A stretch of 64,000 nucleotides of DNA from an uncultured Bacteroidales bacterium. GTDB taxonomy: Bacteria; Bacteroidota; Bacteroidia; Bacteroidales; Muribaculaceae. The position numbers and the translations under genes were made by a program. The stretch is from NCBI GenBank assembly GCA_900539915.1, contig UQDU01000002.1:1-64000 (forward strand), in the 5' to 3' direction. The notes under the pieces were generated by a model. It ran no database searches. It had not been told where the DNA came from and was given only the letters and a program-made list of their open reading frames with translations. Within the stretch, counting starts at the first letter, position 1. Each line of letters begins with the position of its first letter. Shown piece after piece: positions 52,784 to 60,601 of this stretch.

Positions 52784-54508
52784 TTACCAGTTGCCGATGT
52801 TCTGCTTGTAGTGGCCGTTTGATGCGCTAAGCTGAGAGAACGGTATCGGGAGGTATTCGTTTTTGTTAGGAGTGAAGTTGGCTATCGCATAGATGGAGCA
52901 GTTGTCGGCTTCGTCGGCGTAGTATTGGTTGAGCACCTGGTCGGCTTCGCCCCAGCGCACGAGGTCAAAGAAGCGTTCGCTTTCCATGGCCAGCTCCAGA
53001 CGGCGTTCGAATTTGACTATTTTCAGAGCCTCCTCCTGAGAGTAGCTTCCGTTGTAGGGGCTTATGTTGATTCTTACGCCGTAGAGCTGCTCGTAGTCGG
53101 AAATCATGCCGGTGCTCTGACGGGCACGGTTGCGGAGCGAATTGACTATGTTGATGGCCTCGGAGATGCCCTGGTTGAGCTGCACGAGGGCTTCGGCGCG
53201 TATCAGGAGGATGTCGGCGTAGCGAAGCACGATGCGGTTCATCGGAGAGCCCCACCAGCCGCCTTTGACGAGGTATTCGCTTTCGGGGTCTACGTTTTGT
53301 TTCAGGGTCACATAGTAGCCGTAGAGGCCGTTGCTTCGGCTCCATGTGGCGGTCTTGTCCATGATGAAGTCCTTGTTGAACATATAGGGAGTGCCGGGCA
53401 TGCCTATTGTCAGGAACAGGCGCGGGTCGGCGTAGTCGCTGGCCATGTCATAGTCACGGGCATTGAAATTGTCGATGAATGGCAGACCGTTGGCGTCGGT
53501 CTTGAATGCGTTGACAAGATTCTGGCTCGGCTTGTAGAAGTCGCATCCGCCGTCGGTCACTCCGGGGATGTTTGGGACTATCAGACCGTAGGACCAGTTG
53601 CAGTTGCCGTGGTTGGTGCCATCGTTAAATGAGTACTGCATGGCCCATATCGACTCAGGACCGTTTTCAAATATCGGCTCCGGACGGAAATTGTTGTGGA
53701 AATCGGGAGCGAGGGCGCAAGCCGAAGCTGCCATGATGGAGGGGTCGGTGTACTTGATGACGTTGAGCAGGTCTTCGCGGTCTATCGAGGTGACCTGGTT
53801 TGACATCGGGTCATCCTGTCGGTAGGCTTTGTAGAGATAGGTCTTGGCCATGAAAGCAGCCGCGGCGGCACGGTTGGGGCGGCCGATTTCGTCCTGTATC
53901 TCAGGAAGGGTATCAAAGGCGAATTTGAAGTCGTCGATGATTATCTGCCAGCCCTGGTCGTTGCTGTAGAGCGTGTTCTCAAGATTGTTGTAGTCCTCGG
54001 GTGACATGGTGGCGTCTATGGCGAAAGGAATGTTTTTGTACAGGCGCTTGAGCAGGAAGTGTCCGTAGGCGCGGAGGAATCTCATCTCGCCTATGCGCTG
54101 GTCACGCAGCGGATACTCATCCATCTGCTCGAGCACGGCAAGAGCGGTGTTGGCGCGAGAGATGACTTGGTAGAGGCGGTTCCACATGTCGGAGATGTTC
54201 CAGTTGGTGGTCATGATGCCCTGGGATATTTCAAGTGCGTGGAACACATCGCCGTCCTCGGTGCCGTTGCCGCCTTTGTAGGCGTCATCGCTGCGGACAT
54301 CGTAGTTCCACATCGAGAACGACGAGTTGATGTCTTCGATGGAAATCCATCCGGCATAGGCCGAGATTACAAGGTTTTCCACATATTCGGGGTTGCCTAC
54401 CTGTTCCTGATCCAGTACTCCCTGGGGCTTGGGGTCTTCGAGGAAGTCGTTGCAGCCGGTCGTCAGGAGAGACATTGCGATGGCTGCGGCATATATAGTC
54501 TTTTTCAT
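52784..54508 (-). CDS. susD: SusD/RagB-family fructan-binding lipoprotein
   Basis: A 574-aa surface lipoprotein (lipobox TTGC19) with the SusD fold: TPR-like helices in the N-terminal half (TALAVLEQMDEYPLRDQRIGE, MRFLRAYGHFLLKRLYKNIP) and the C-terminal segment LRYADILLIRAEALVQLN. It caps the SusC channel and captures oligosaccharides. It starts 12 bp after susC. Synteny suggests fructan. Confidence 0.95.
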   Translation of the reverse strand: MKKTIYAAAIAMSLLTTGCNDFLEDPKPQGVLDQEQVGNPEYVENLVISAYAGWISIEDINSSFSMWNYDVRSDDAYKGGNGTEDGDVFHALEISQGIMTTNWNISDMWNRLYQVISRANTALAVLEQMDEYPLRDQRIGEMRFLRAYGHFLLKRLYKNIPFAIDATMSPEDYNNLENTLYSNDQGWQIIIDDFKFAFDTLPEIQDEIGRPNRAAAAAFMAKTYLYKAYRQDDPMSNQVTSIDREDLLNVIKYTDPSIMAASACALAPDFHNNFRPEPIFENGPESIWAMQYSFNDGTNHGNCNWSYGLIVPNIPGVTDGGCDFYKPSQNLVNAFKTDANGLPFIDNFNARDYDMASDYADPRLFLTIGMPGTPYMFNKDFIMDKTATWSRSNGLYGYYVTLKQNVDPESEYLVKGGWWGSPMNRIVLRYADILLIRAEALVQLNQGISEAINIVNSLRNRARQSTGMISDYEQLYGVRINISPYNGSYSQEEALKIVKFERRLELAMESERFFDLVRWGEADQVLNQYYADEADNCSIYAIANFTPNKNEYLPIPFSQLSASNGHYKQNIGNW

Positions 54509-54520
54509 TTGCGTTGGTTG

Positions 54521-57500
54521 TTAGAAAGTTGCATTAAGTCCGACAGTCACGTTTGTGGGGATAGGGTAGCCGTAGTTGGGGTTTTCGGGGTCTACGCCTG
54601 TGAAGTTCTTGCTCTTGATGGTCAGCAGATTCTGGGCACTGACATAGAAGCGCAGCTTCTGGAGCTTTAGTTTGGATGACAGTTTGGAGGGTATTACGTA
54701 GCCAAACTGTATGTTGCGGAGCTTGAGATACGAGCCGTTTTCGACATAGAATGTGGAGACTCGCTTCTCGTTGTTGATGTCCGAGCGGCTGAGCGCAGGT
54801 ATCGAGGAGTCTGGGTTCTGGGGTGTCCACGCATCCAGCAGACGCTCGCCTTTGTTGAGGAATCCGATGTTGAGTCCGCTCCATAGGTCGGTCTCTTTCT
54901 TGAGGTCGGAGATTACGTCCTGGCCCTGTGACCCCTGCCAGAACATCGAGAAGTCGAAGTCCTTGTATTGCAGGTAGACGTTGAGGCCGTAGGTGAAGTC
55001 AGGTGTCGGGTCAAAAATCCACTGCTGGTCCTTCTCGTCGATTACGCCGTTGCCGTCAAGGTCGCGCCAGCGTATGCGGCCGGGGGCTGCGCCTTCCTGT
55101 ATGGCGTGGTTGTCGACTTCGGCCTGGTTGCGGAATATCCCGTCGGCCACGTAGCCGGCCTGTGCGCCGTTAGGATGGCCTATGACGCTGAATACGCCGT
55201 TGCCGCCGAAAGTGCCGTTGGCTGCCACTGTGGCCGGCAGGGCTGTGATTTTGTTGCGGTAGGCTGATATGTTGCCTGTGACTTCGTAGTGCAGACCGTA
55301 GGAGGTGTCGTTACGGTAACCGATGTTGAGTTCCACACCTTTGTTTTCCACTTCACCGGCGTTGATCCACTGCGAGGACCCCTCGCCCATGGCTGCGATG
55401 CCGGCCATCTGCACGAGGATGTCGGAAGTCTTCTTGTAGTAGACGTCAAACGAGCCGAACAGACGGGAGTTGAGCATAGACCAGTCAAGACCGGCATTAT
55501 ACTGCGTGGTGGTCTCCCACTTTATGTCGGGGTTGCCTATCTGGTTACGTTTGAATCCTGACTGGAGTATCGAGCCGCCGTTGGTGCCGGCTATGTCATA
55601 GGATGTGCCGTAACTCTGGCCGCCTGATTCGTTGACGCCGTAGTTAGGCACGTAGATGTAGTAGCGGGCGAGGTTGCTGATTTCCTGGTTGCCGGTCTGG
55701 CCCCATGAAAGTCTCAGCTTGAGGTCGTTGAGCCATGTCTGGTCTCTGAGGAATGACTCGTTGTTGATGCGCCATCCGGCAGAAACTGACGGGAAGGTGG
55801 CCCAGCGGTTGTTGGATCCGAATCGTGAAGAACCGTCATAGCGCAGTGTCAGGCCGAGCAGGTAGCGGTTGTCAAAGGCATAGTTGACCTTGCCGAAGAA
55901 TGATACCAGGGAGAAGCCGTCGGCTGAGCCATAGGCTTGTGCCTGACCTACGCCGGCATCAGGCCACATGTAGTCGGGGTTTAACACTGCAAAGTCCATC
56001 TTGTAGCCTGAGAACCAGTTGGCTGACTCACGGTTAAGCTCCATGCCGGCGAGTGCATCGGCGTGGTGTTTGCCGAAGTCACGGCTGTAGTTGGCCACGA
56101 GATTCCACATCCAGCGTGTCCAGTGTTCCTGTTTGGCTTCGACAGCATTGGTCGATGTTGCCACGTTGCCCTCGGTGATGGGGTAGGTGAAGAACCTCTG
56201 CTGCTTCTGGGAGTAGTCAAGACCGAATGTCGTGCGGATATTCAGGCCTTCAAGGGGGTTGAGATTCACGTATGCGTCGCCGAAGAGTCGCCAGTAGGTG
56301 TAGCGGTTGTCTTTGTTGCGCACGAGGCGTGCCAGAGGATTCTCACGGTCGGGGTAGCCGCCTACCGGGCCGGCAAACTCTCCGTCGGTGGTGTAGACGG
56401 GAAGCGAAGGATTGGCCTGGAGTACGTTCTGGAGGAAACCTCCGGGAGCCTGGACTTCATCTGTGCGGTTGAGGGTGAAGTGCTCGCCGATGGTGAGGAT
56501 TTTGTTAAAAGGCTTGAACTCGGTGTTCATACGGGCCGAGAAGCGTTCGAAATCGGTGTATTTGATTACGCCGAGGTTCTTGTAATATCCCAGAGAGAAG
56601 AATGCACTCAGCTTGTCGGTGCTTCCGCTGATTGAAAGGTTGTAGTTCTGGATGAAACCGGTGCGTGTCGTTTCGTCATACCAGTCAGTGTCGGCAGCCG
56701 GTGTCTTGCCGTTGGAATCAAGGTATTTGTTCATTGACATGGAGTGGAGCACGGGGTATCCGTTTGCGTCATATCCCCAGTCGTAACGGTAGCCGAGTCC
56801 GTTGGTGTTGGGGTCTTCGCCACCGTTGACATATGCCTGCCACATGGCGCGTCCGTAGCCCTCGGTATTGAGCACCTTCATCTTGTGGGTGTAGAACTGG
56901 GCGGCCACAGAAGCGTCAAGTGTGACTTTGAGTTCCTTGCCTTTCTTGGTGGTGATGATGATGACACCGTTGGCTGCGCGGGAGCCGTATATTGAAGCCG
57001 ATGCGGCATCCTTGAGCACCTGTATGGATTCGATGTCGTTGGGGTTGAGTTCGTGCATGCCGCCCTTGGTGGGGACTCCGTCTATGATATAGAGAGGGTC
57101 GTTGTTATTGAGCGTGCCGACACCGCGGATGCGCACGGTGGCTGCTCCGCTGGGGTCGCCGGTGGCGGTGATGTTCATGCCCGGCACACGTCCCTGTAGG
57201 GCTTTCATTGGGTTGTTTTCGTTTTGCTTGGCCATCTCATCCACGTTGACCGATGTTATGGCTCCCGTCACATCCACTTTGCGCTGGGTGCTGTAGCCTA
57301 CTACCACTACTTCGTCGAGCACTGCGCTGTCGTCTTCAAGTTCTATTGTCATTTTCGGCTCCGCCATGACCGTCTTGGTCTTGTAGCCGATGTAGGAAAC
57401 GATGAGGTTGGCACCTTCGGGCACGGTTATTTCAAAGTTGCCGTCAAGGTCTGTAGCTACACCGCCGGGACCTTCGACACCGCATACCACGCTTGCCCCT

Positions 57501-57616
57501 ATGAGGGGTTCCTGGTCGGATGCTGAAACAACAGTCCCATGCACAATGATGTTCTGTGCTTGCGCCACGATTGCCATGATGGATAGCAATAGTCCACTGA
57601 GAAATGTTCTTTTCAT
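54521..57616 (-). CDS. susC: SusC/RagA-family TonB-dependent transporter
   Basis: A 1031-aa outer-membrane protein that imports oligosaccharides with energy from TonB. It has a signal peptide (~1-20), a carboxypeptidase-regulatory-like domain (~24-95), the SusC-type TonB-box DEVVVVGY, a plug domain (~115-225 with RIRGVGTLNNNDPLYIIDG) and a 22-stranded barrel ending in Phe (VGLNATF). It is the first gene of the five-gene operon; its promoter has a perfect -7 box but no -33 element. Confidence 0.96.
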   Translation of the reverse strand: MKRTFLSGLLLSIMAIVAQAQNIIVHGTVVSASDQEPLIGASVVCGVEGPGGVATDLDGNFEITVPEGANLIVSYIGYKTKTVMAEPKMTIELEDDSAVLDEVVVVGYSTQRKVDVTGAITSVNVDEMAKQNENNPMKALQGRVPGMNITATGDPSGAATVRIRGVGTLNNNDPLYIIDGVPTKGGMHELNPNDIESIQVLKDAASASIYGSRAANGVIIITTKKGKELKVTLDASVAAQFYTHKMKVLNTEGYGRAMWQAYVNGGEDPNTNGLGYRYDWGYDANGYPVLHSMSMNKYLDSNGKTPAADTDWYDETTRTGFIQNYNLSISGSTDKLSAFFSLGYYKNLGVIKYTDFERFSARMNTEFKPFNKILTIGEHFTLNRTDEVQAPGGFLQNVLQANPSLPVYTTDGEFAGPVGGYPDRENPLARLVRNKDNRYTYWRLFGDAYVNLNPLEGLNIRTTFGLDYSQKQQRFFTYPITEGNVATSTNAVEAKQEHWTRWMWNLVANYSRDFGKHHADALAGMELNRESANWFSGYKMDFAVLNPDYMWPDAGVGQAQAYGSADGFSLVSFFGKVNYAFDNRYLLGLTLRYDGSSRFGSNNRWATFPSVSAGWRINNESFLRDQTWLNDLKLRLSWGQTGNQEISNLARYYIYVPNYGVNESGGQSYGTSYDIAGTNGGSILQSGFKRNQIGNPDIKWETTTQYNAGLDWSMLNSRLFGSFDVYYKKTSDILVQMAGIAAMGEGSSQWINAGEVENKGVELNIGYRNDTSYGLHYEVTGNISAYRNKITALPATVAANGTFGGNGVFSVIGHPNGAQAGYVADGIFRNQAEVDNHAIQEGAAPGRIRWRDLDGNGVIDEKDQQWIFDPTPDFTYGLNVYLQYKDFDFSMFWQGSQGQDVISDLKKETDLWSGLNIGFLNKGERLLDAWTPQNPDSSIPALSRSDINNEKRVSTFYVENGSYLKLRNIQFGYVIPSKLSSKLKLQKLRFYVSAQNLLTIKSKNFTGVDPENPNYGYPIPTNVTVGLNATF

Positions 57617-57648
57617 TTTATTAGATGTTTTTGAGAGTGTTTATGGCG

Positions 57649-57656
57649 CAAAATTA
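57649..57656 (-). promoter_or_regulatory. -7 box of the susC operon
   Basis: TAATTTTG on the minus strand, a full match, 33 bp before the ATG. The -33 region lacks TTTG, which fits activation by the HTCS. Confidence 0.6.
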
Positions 57657-57701
57657 GCATAACGGTTCTGCTATATCCTATAATTGATGTTGTGATGACT
57701 A

Positions 57702-57720
57702 TAAAAAATCGCTCTATGCA
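57702..57720. promoter_or_regulatory. Candidate HTCS operator upstream of susC
   Basis: On the minus strand TGCATAGAGCGATTTTTTA, 46 bp behind the susC -7 box. It is nearly identical to the element at 45987-46004 near the sensor gene. Confidence 0.5.
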
Positions 57721-57753
57721 CGTTTTTTGATACTTAATAGCCGTTTTTTGATA
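57721..57753. promoter_or_regulatory. 12-bp direct repeats upstream of susC
   Basis: CGTTTTTTGATA occurs at 57721-57732 and again at 57742-57753, 21 bp apart (two helical turns), the geometry expected for an AraC-type activator. It adjoins the shared element 57702-57720. Confidence 0.45.
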
Positions 57754-57766
57754 TGATGCACAGCAA

Positions 57767-57800
57767 TCAGCCCCGGCGCACGTACATGCACCGGGGCTGA
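57767..57800 (-). terminator. Hairpin downstream of the BspA-like gene
   Basis: TCAGCCCCGG (57767-57776) pairs perfectly with CCGGGGCTGA (57791-57800) over a 14-nt loop, 41 bp beyond the stop at 57842. No T-run follows directly, so terminator function is likely but not certain. Confidence 0.55.
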
Positions 57801-57841
57801 TAGGGGCTGCTATGAAAAAGTTAGAGCGGAGAGGGGAGGGG

Positions 57842-59206
57842 TCAGCGGATGGCTATCTTCTCGCTGCGGCCGTTGTGGCGGTGGATGTAGATGCCGGGGG
57901 TGAGGTTGTCGGCATCTACGCGCACGCCTTGGAGGGTGTAGTATTCTACGGGGCGATTGCTGTCATAGTTGTCGATGGCTATGTCATCTATGGCAAGACC
58001 GTATTTGTCCCAGTTGAAATATTCCCAAAAAGAAGCCTTGCTGAATTGTGATGCAAGTTCGGGTTTTACATTGACTACGGCTTTATCGTATATTTCGTGG
58101 TTGAATGTGTTGTCTAATTCCGGTACATGGGACGTGTAGCAGTCTATACGGCGTACGTTGATTGTCTCATCGCCGCCGAATGCGGATTTGTCAATCTTCT
58201 TGATGGTGGAGGGGAAGATTACCGTGGTGAGTTTGGGGCAATATTCAAAGCATATCTCTCCTATATAGGTAAGTCCTTCGTGGAGGATGTTGTCGGGGCT
58301 GATAGTAGTGACCCCGGTGCGGATAAACACGCCGTGGCCTATTGTGCGCAATGCGTTATTGGTGATTTTAAATGACTGCACGTTGGTGAGGCTGTTCTGG
58401 AATGAATAGTTGTCAATGGTTGCAATCGGGGCATTAATGGTCACTCTGGCAAGGTTCGGGCAGCCGCCGAAGCACCATTCGGGAATAACGGTCAGAGTGC
58501 CGTTGAGTATCAGGTCGGTCATTTGCTCGCAATCGTCAAAGCAGTTATTCCAGAGTTTGCTGAGCCTCTTTGGCCTCACAAGGGTGGATATTGGATTGCG
58601 TAAGAATGCAAATGCACCGATTTCAAGCGGACTGGTCCCCTCGGCGAAAGTAAGGGTTTTGAGCTGGGCTTCCTGGAAAGCGGATGCCCCGATGCCGGTG
58701 CATGAGGCCGGTATGGCGGCTGACTCCAATGAGGTCCACATGAAAGCATAGGGATATATCAGCTTTACGCTCGTGGGGATATTGCAGTATTTGAGGGTCT
58801 TCATGCCCACAAAGGCGCGTTGGCAGATTTCGGTGATGGTGTTGGGAAGCTCGACTCTCTGGAATTTGCAGGCATTCTTGTCGTTGACCGGGGGTTCGAA
58901 GCTATCGGTGGTGTGGGAGAAAGCCCCCTCGCCGATATATTTGACGGTGTATTTGACCTTGTCGACCGTGATGGTCTGGGGGATGACGAACGATTTACGC
59001 TTCTTGTCAGACGTGGAGGTGTCATTGACGCGGCGCACTCGGGCCACCTTCTCGGTCTTGTTGAGGGCGTAGGTCACCTGAATGGCCTTGCTCTCTCCGA
59101 CGGTGGTGAAGCCGTTGAGTGTCACTTCTGCGGCCCGAGAGGTCAGGGCTACAGTGATTGCAGCGCATACGAGCGATGCGCAGCGGAGTAATGTAGAGAG
59201 ATTCAT
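57842..59206 (-). CDS. BspA-like leucine-rich-repeat surface protein
   Basis: A 454-aa secreted protein with a signal peptide (MNLSTLLRCASLVCAAITVALTSRA), then about ten LRR_5 (BspA/TpLRR) repeats (~75-390) of the pattern ...ITEICQRAFVGMKTLKYCNIP. The C-terminal end LTPGIYIHRHNGRSEKIAIR resembles a T9SS sorting tail. Proteins of this kind bind host or bacterial surfaces. The ATG at 59206-59204 was chosen for its signal peptide. The frame stays open 33 codons further upstream into MITE-like copy D, giving a theoretical longer protein starting MACPYYI. Confidence 0.82.
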   Translation of the reverse strand: MNLSTLLRCASLVCAAITVALTSRAAEVTLNGFTTVGESKAIQVTYALNKTEKVARVRRVNDTSTSDKKRKSFVIPQTITVDKVKYTVKYIGEGAFSHTTDSFEPPVNDKNACKFQRVELPNTITEICQRAFVGMKTLKYCNIPTSVKLIYPYAFMWTSLESAAIPASCTGIGASAFQEAQLKTLTFAEGTSPLEIGAFAFLRNPISTLVRPKRLSKLWNNCFDDCEQMTDLILNGTLTVIPEWCFGGCPNLARVTINAPIATIDNYSFQNSLTNVQSFKITNNALRTIGHGVFIRTGVTTISPDNILHEGLTYIGEICFEYCPKLTTVIFPSTIKKIDKSAFGGDETINVRRIDCYTSHVPELDNTFNHEIYDKAVVNVKPELASQFSKASFWEYFNWDKYGLAIDDIAIDNYDSNRPVEYYTLQGVRVDADNLTPGIYIHRHNGRSEKIAIR

Positions 59207-59218
59207 TAAGTGGTTGGA

Positions 59219-59428
59219 TTTTAGTAGGGACATGCCATGGGATGTCACTAACTTAAACAGTCGTTGATGCTTGAATGGCGTCATTATATAGTAGGGACAT
59301 GCCATGGCATGTCGCCTGAAGCCATATTAATAGGGGTGTTGCGTTAGCAGACATGCCATGGCATGTCCCTACAGCTATGAGTGCATTTCTTAAGTTAGTG
59401 GCATTGTGCCATAGCATGCCTTTACAAG
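59219..59428. repeat. Palindromic MITE-like element with extra outer half-sites (copy D)
   Basis: The core palindromes are 59296-59313 and 59350-59367 (54 bp apart). TTAAG-type termini are at 59240-59257 and ~59389-59406. Outside these lie two decayed palindrome copies: 59229-59246 with one mismatch, and TGCCATAGCATGCC at 59407-59420. It occupies most of the gap between the BspA-like gene and the lipoprotein gene. Confidence 0.85.
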
Positions 59429-59436
59429 GTGATGTT

Positions 59437-60210
59437 TTACAGTTCTGATGACTCGAATTTGACTTCGGCCACCTTGCCTGAGGGCACACCTACGTAGCGG
59501 TAGAGGATGCCGTAGTTGGCGTCTTTGCAAGCCTGTACGATGGCCTTGATGTCCTTGGCGTTGCTGTGGATGGTCTGGGCGGTAGAGTTGCGGAGCTCTT
59601 CCATGTTCTCGTTGAGGTTGTCGATGATTTCGGGGTTGCGCTTCTCGTTCATCTCGAATGTATAGACGATGTATCCGTCCTTGGCGTCGATGCTTGACAT
59701 GGTGGTCTCGCTGTCGATGCGCTGTGGAGTCTGGAGCTTGCTGACTGCTACCTGTGATTTCAGTTTGGCCTCGGGGGTGTCATTGATTTTGCCGTCGATG
59801 ATGTCCTGGAGGTCTTCGGGGGTGAATGTGACGGTCACTTCGGCAGCCTTGGGACCCTTGGTGTAATAGCGCACGGCCAGGGATGCCTTGTCATCGATGA
59901 GTTTCTCTGTAAACACCTTGTTTTTGCCGGTGTTGAGGAGGTTGGGGAGCATGGGGGCTATCGCGGCCTTCATCTCGTCCTCATGTCCTTCGAGGGCTTT
60001 GAGGTTGAAGCTGCGGTTGAGCACGAGGCACTGGTAGGTGAGGGTGTTGTCGGCGAAATCGATTGATTTGATCTGTCCTACGCCCGGCACTGTCACGGGC
60101 ATGTGTTTGTTGGTTTCAGCCACGAGCTGTTCGAGAGAGGGACCGCTGCTGCATGATACAGCCATGACAGCCACGATGGCTGCAAAGAGTTTGCAAATGA
60201 TGGATTTCAT
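59437..60210 (-). CDS. Lipoprotein of unknown function
   Basis: A 257-aa protein with lipobox AVSC20. The mature part has a beta-rich half (VGQIKSIDFADNTLTYQCLVLN) and a helical C-terminus (EIIDNLNENMEELRNSTAQT ... IVQACKDANYGILYRYVG). I recognise no named domain. It is monocistronic, with a full TAAATTTG box ~94 bp upstream and a 17-bp inverted repeat directly behind that promoter. Its 3' end adjoins copy D. Confidence 0.75.
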   Translation of the reverse strand: MKSIICKLFAAIVAVMAVSCSSGPSLEQLVAETNKHMPVTVPGVGQIKSIDFADNTLTYQCLVLNRSFNLKALEGHEDEMKAAIAPMLPNLLNTGKNKVFTEKLIDDKASLAVRYYTKGPKAAEVTVTFTPEDLQDIIDGKINDTPEAKLKSQVAVSKLQTPQRIDSETTMSSIDAKDGYIVYTFEMNEKRNPEIIDNLNENMEELRNSTAQTIHSNAKDIKAIVQACKDANYGILYRYVGVPSGKVAEVKFESSEL

Positions 60211-60303
60211 CTTGTTGTTTGTGTGGAAATTAGGTTGAGTTGATGAATATTATATATGTGTATGAATATCAATTTTGTCCTAATGTGGCTATCAATATCG
60301 ATG

Positions 60304-60311
60304 CAAATTTA
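60304..60311 (-). promoter_or_regulatory. -7 box of the lipoprotein gene
   Basis: TAAATTTG on the minus strand, a full match. The start of the inverted repeat (60314) lies 2 bp upstream, so the -33 region is inside the repeat. Confidence 0.55.
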
Positions 60312-60313
60312 AG

Positions 60314-60367
60314 CACTTTGTCCCCCTTAACACCATCCGCAAAGGGGTAATTAAGGGGGACAAAGTG
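60314..60367. promoter_or_regulatory. Perfect 17-bp inverted repeat over a promoter
   Basis: CACTTTGTCCCCCTTAA (60314-60330) and TTAAGGGGGACAAAGTG (60351-60367) are exact reverse complements separated by 20 bp. It could be an operator or an RNA hairpin ending the DUF308 transcript; no T-run follows. Confidence 0.6.
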
Positions 60368-60405
60368 TATATGTGACCAGTACAAAGCAGGGACTCTCCG
60401 TAAGG

Positions 60406-60574
60406 CAATGTCACAAACTTAAGCAGCCTTTAATGCTTGAATGGCGTTATGAGGTAGTAGGGACATGCCATGGCATGTCGCCTAAAGCCATACAAATGAG
60501 GGGGTAGCATTAGCAGACATGCCATGGCATGTCCCTACTACATAAGAACGCAACTCCTTAAGTTAGTGACATTG
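60406..60574. mobile_element. Complete MITE-like element with terminal inverted repeats and target-site duplication (copy E)
   Basis: A 169-bp element. The left end CAATGTCACAAACTTAAG (60406-60423) and right end CTTAAGTTAGTGACATTG (60557-60574) are inverted repeats matching at 17 of 18 bases. CTCCGTAAGG flanks both sides exactly (60396-60405 and 60575-60584), a 10-bp target duplication. Inside are the two palindromes (60462-60479 and 60516-60533). It has no coding capacity, so it must be moved by a transposase in trans. With this repeat, the gap 60211-60601 is accounted for. Confidence 0.85.
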
Positions 60575-60601
60575 CTCCGTAAGGAGCCTCATATGGGTGC
60601 G

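Noticed and set aside
24526..60574. CRISPR-like repeat pairs
   Set aside because: The palindromic repeats occur as isolated pairs far apart with related spacers, not as arrays with unique spacers, and there are no cas genes.
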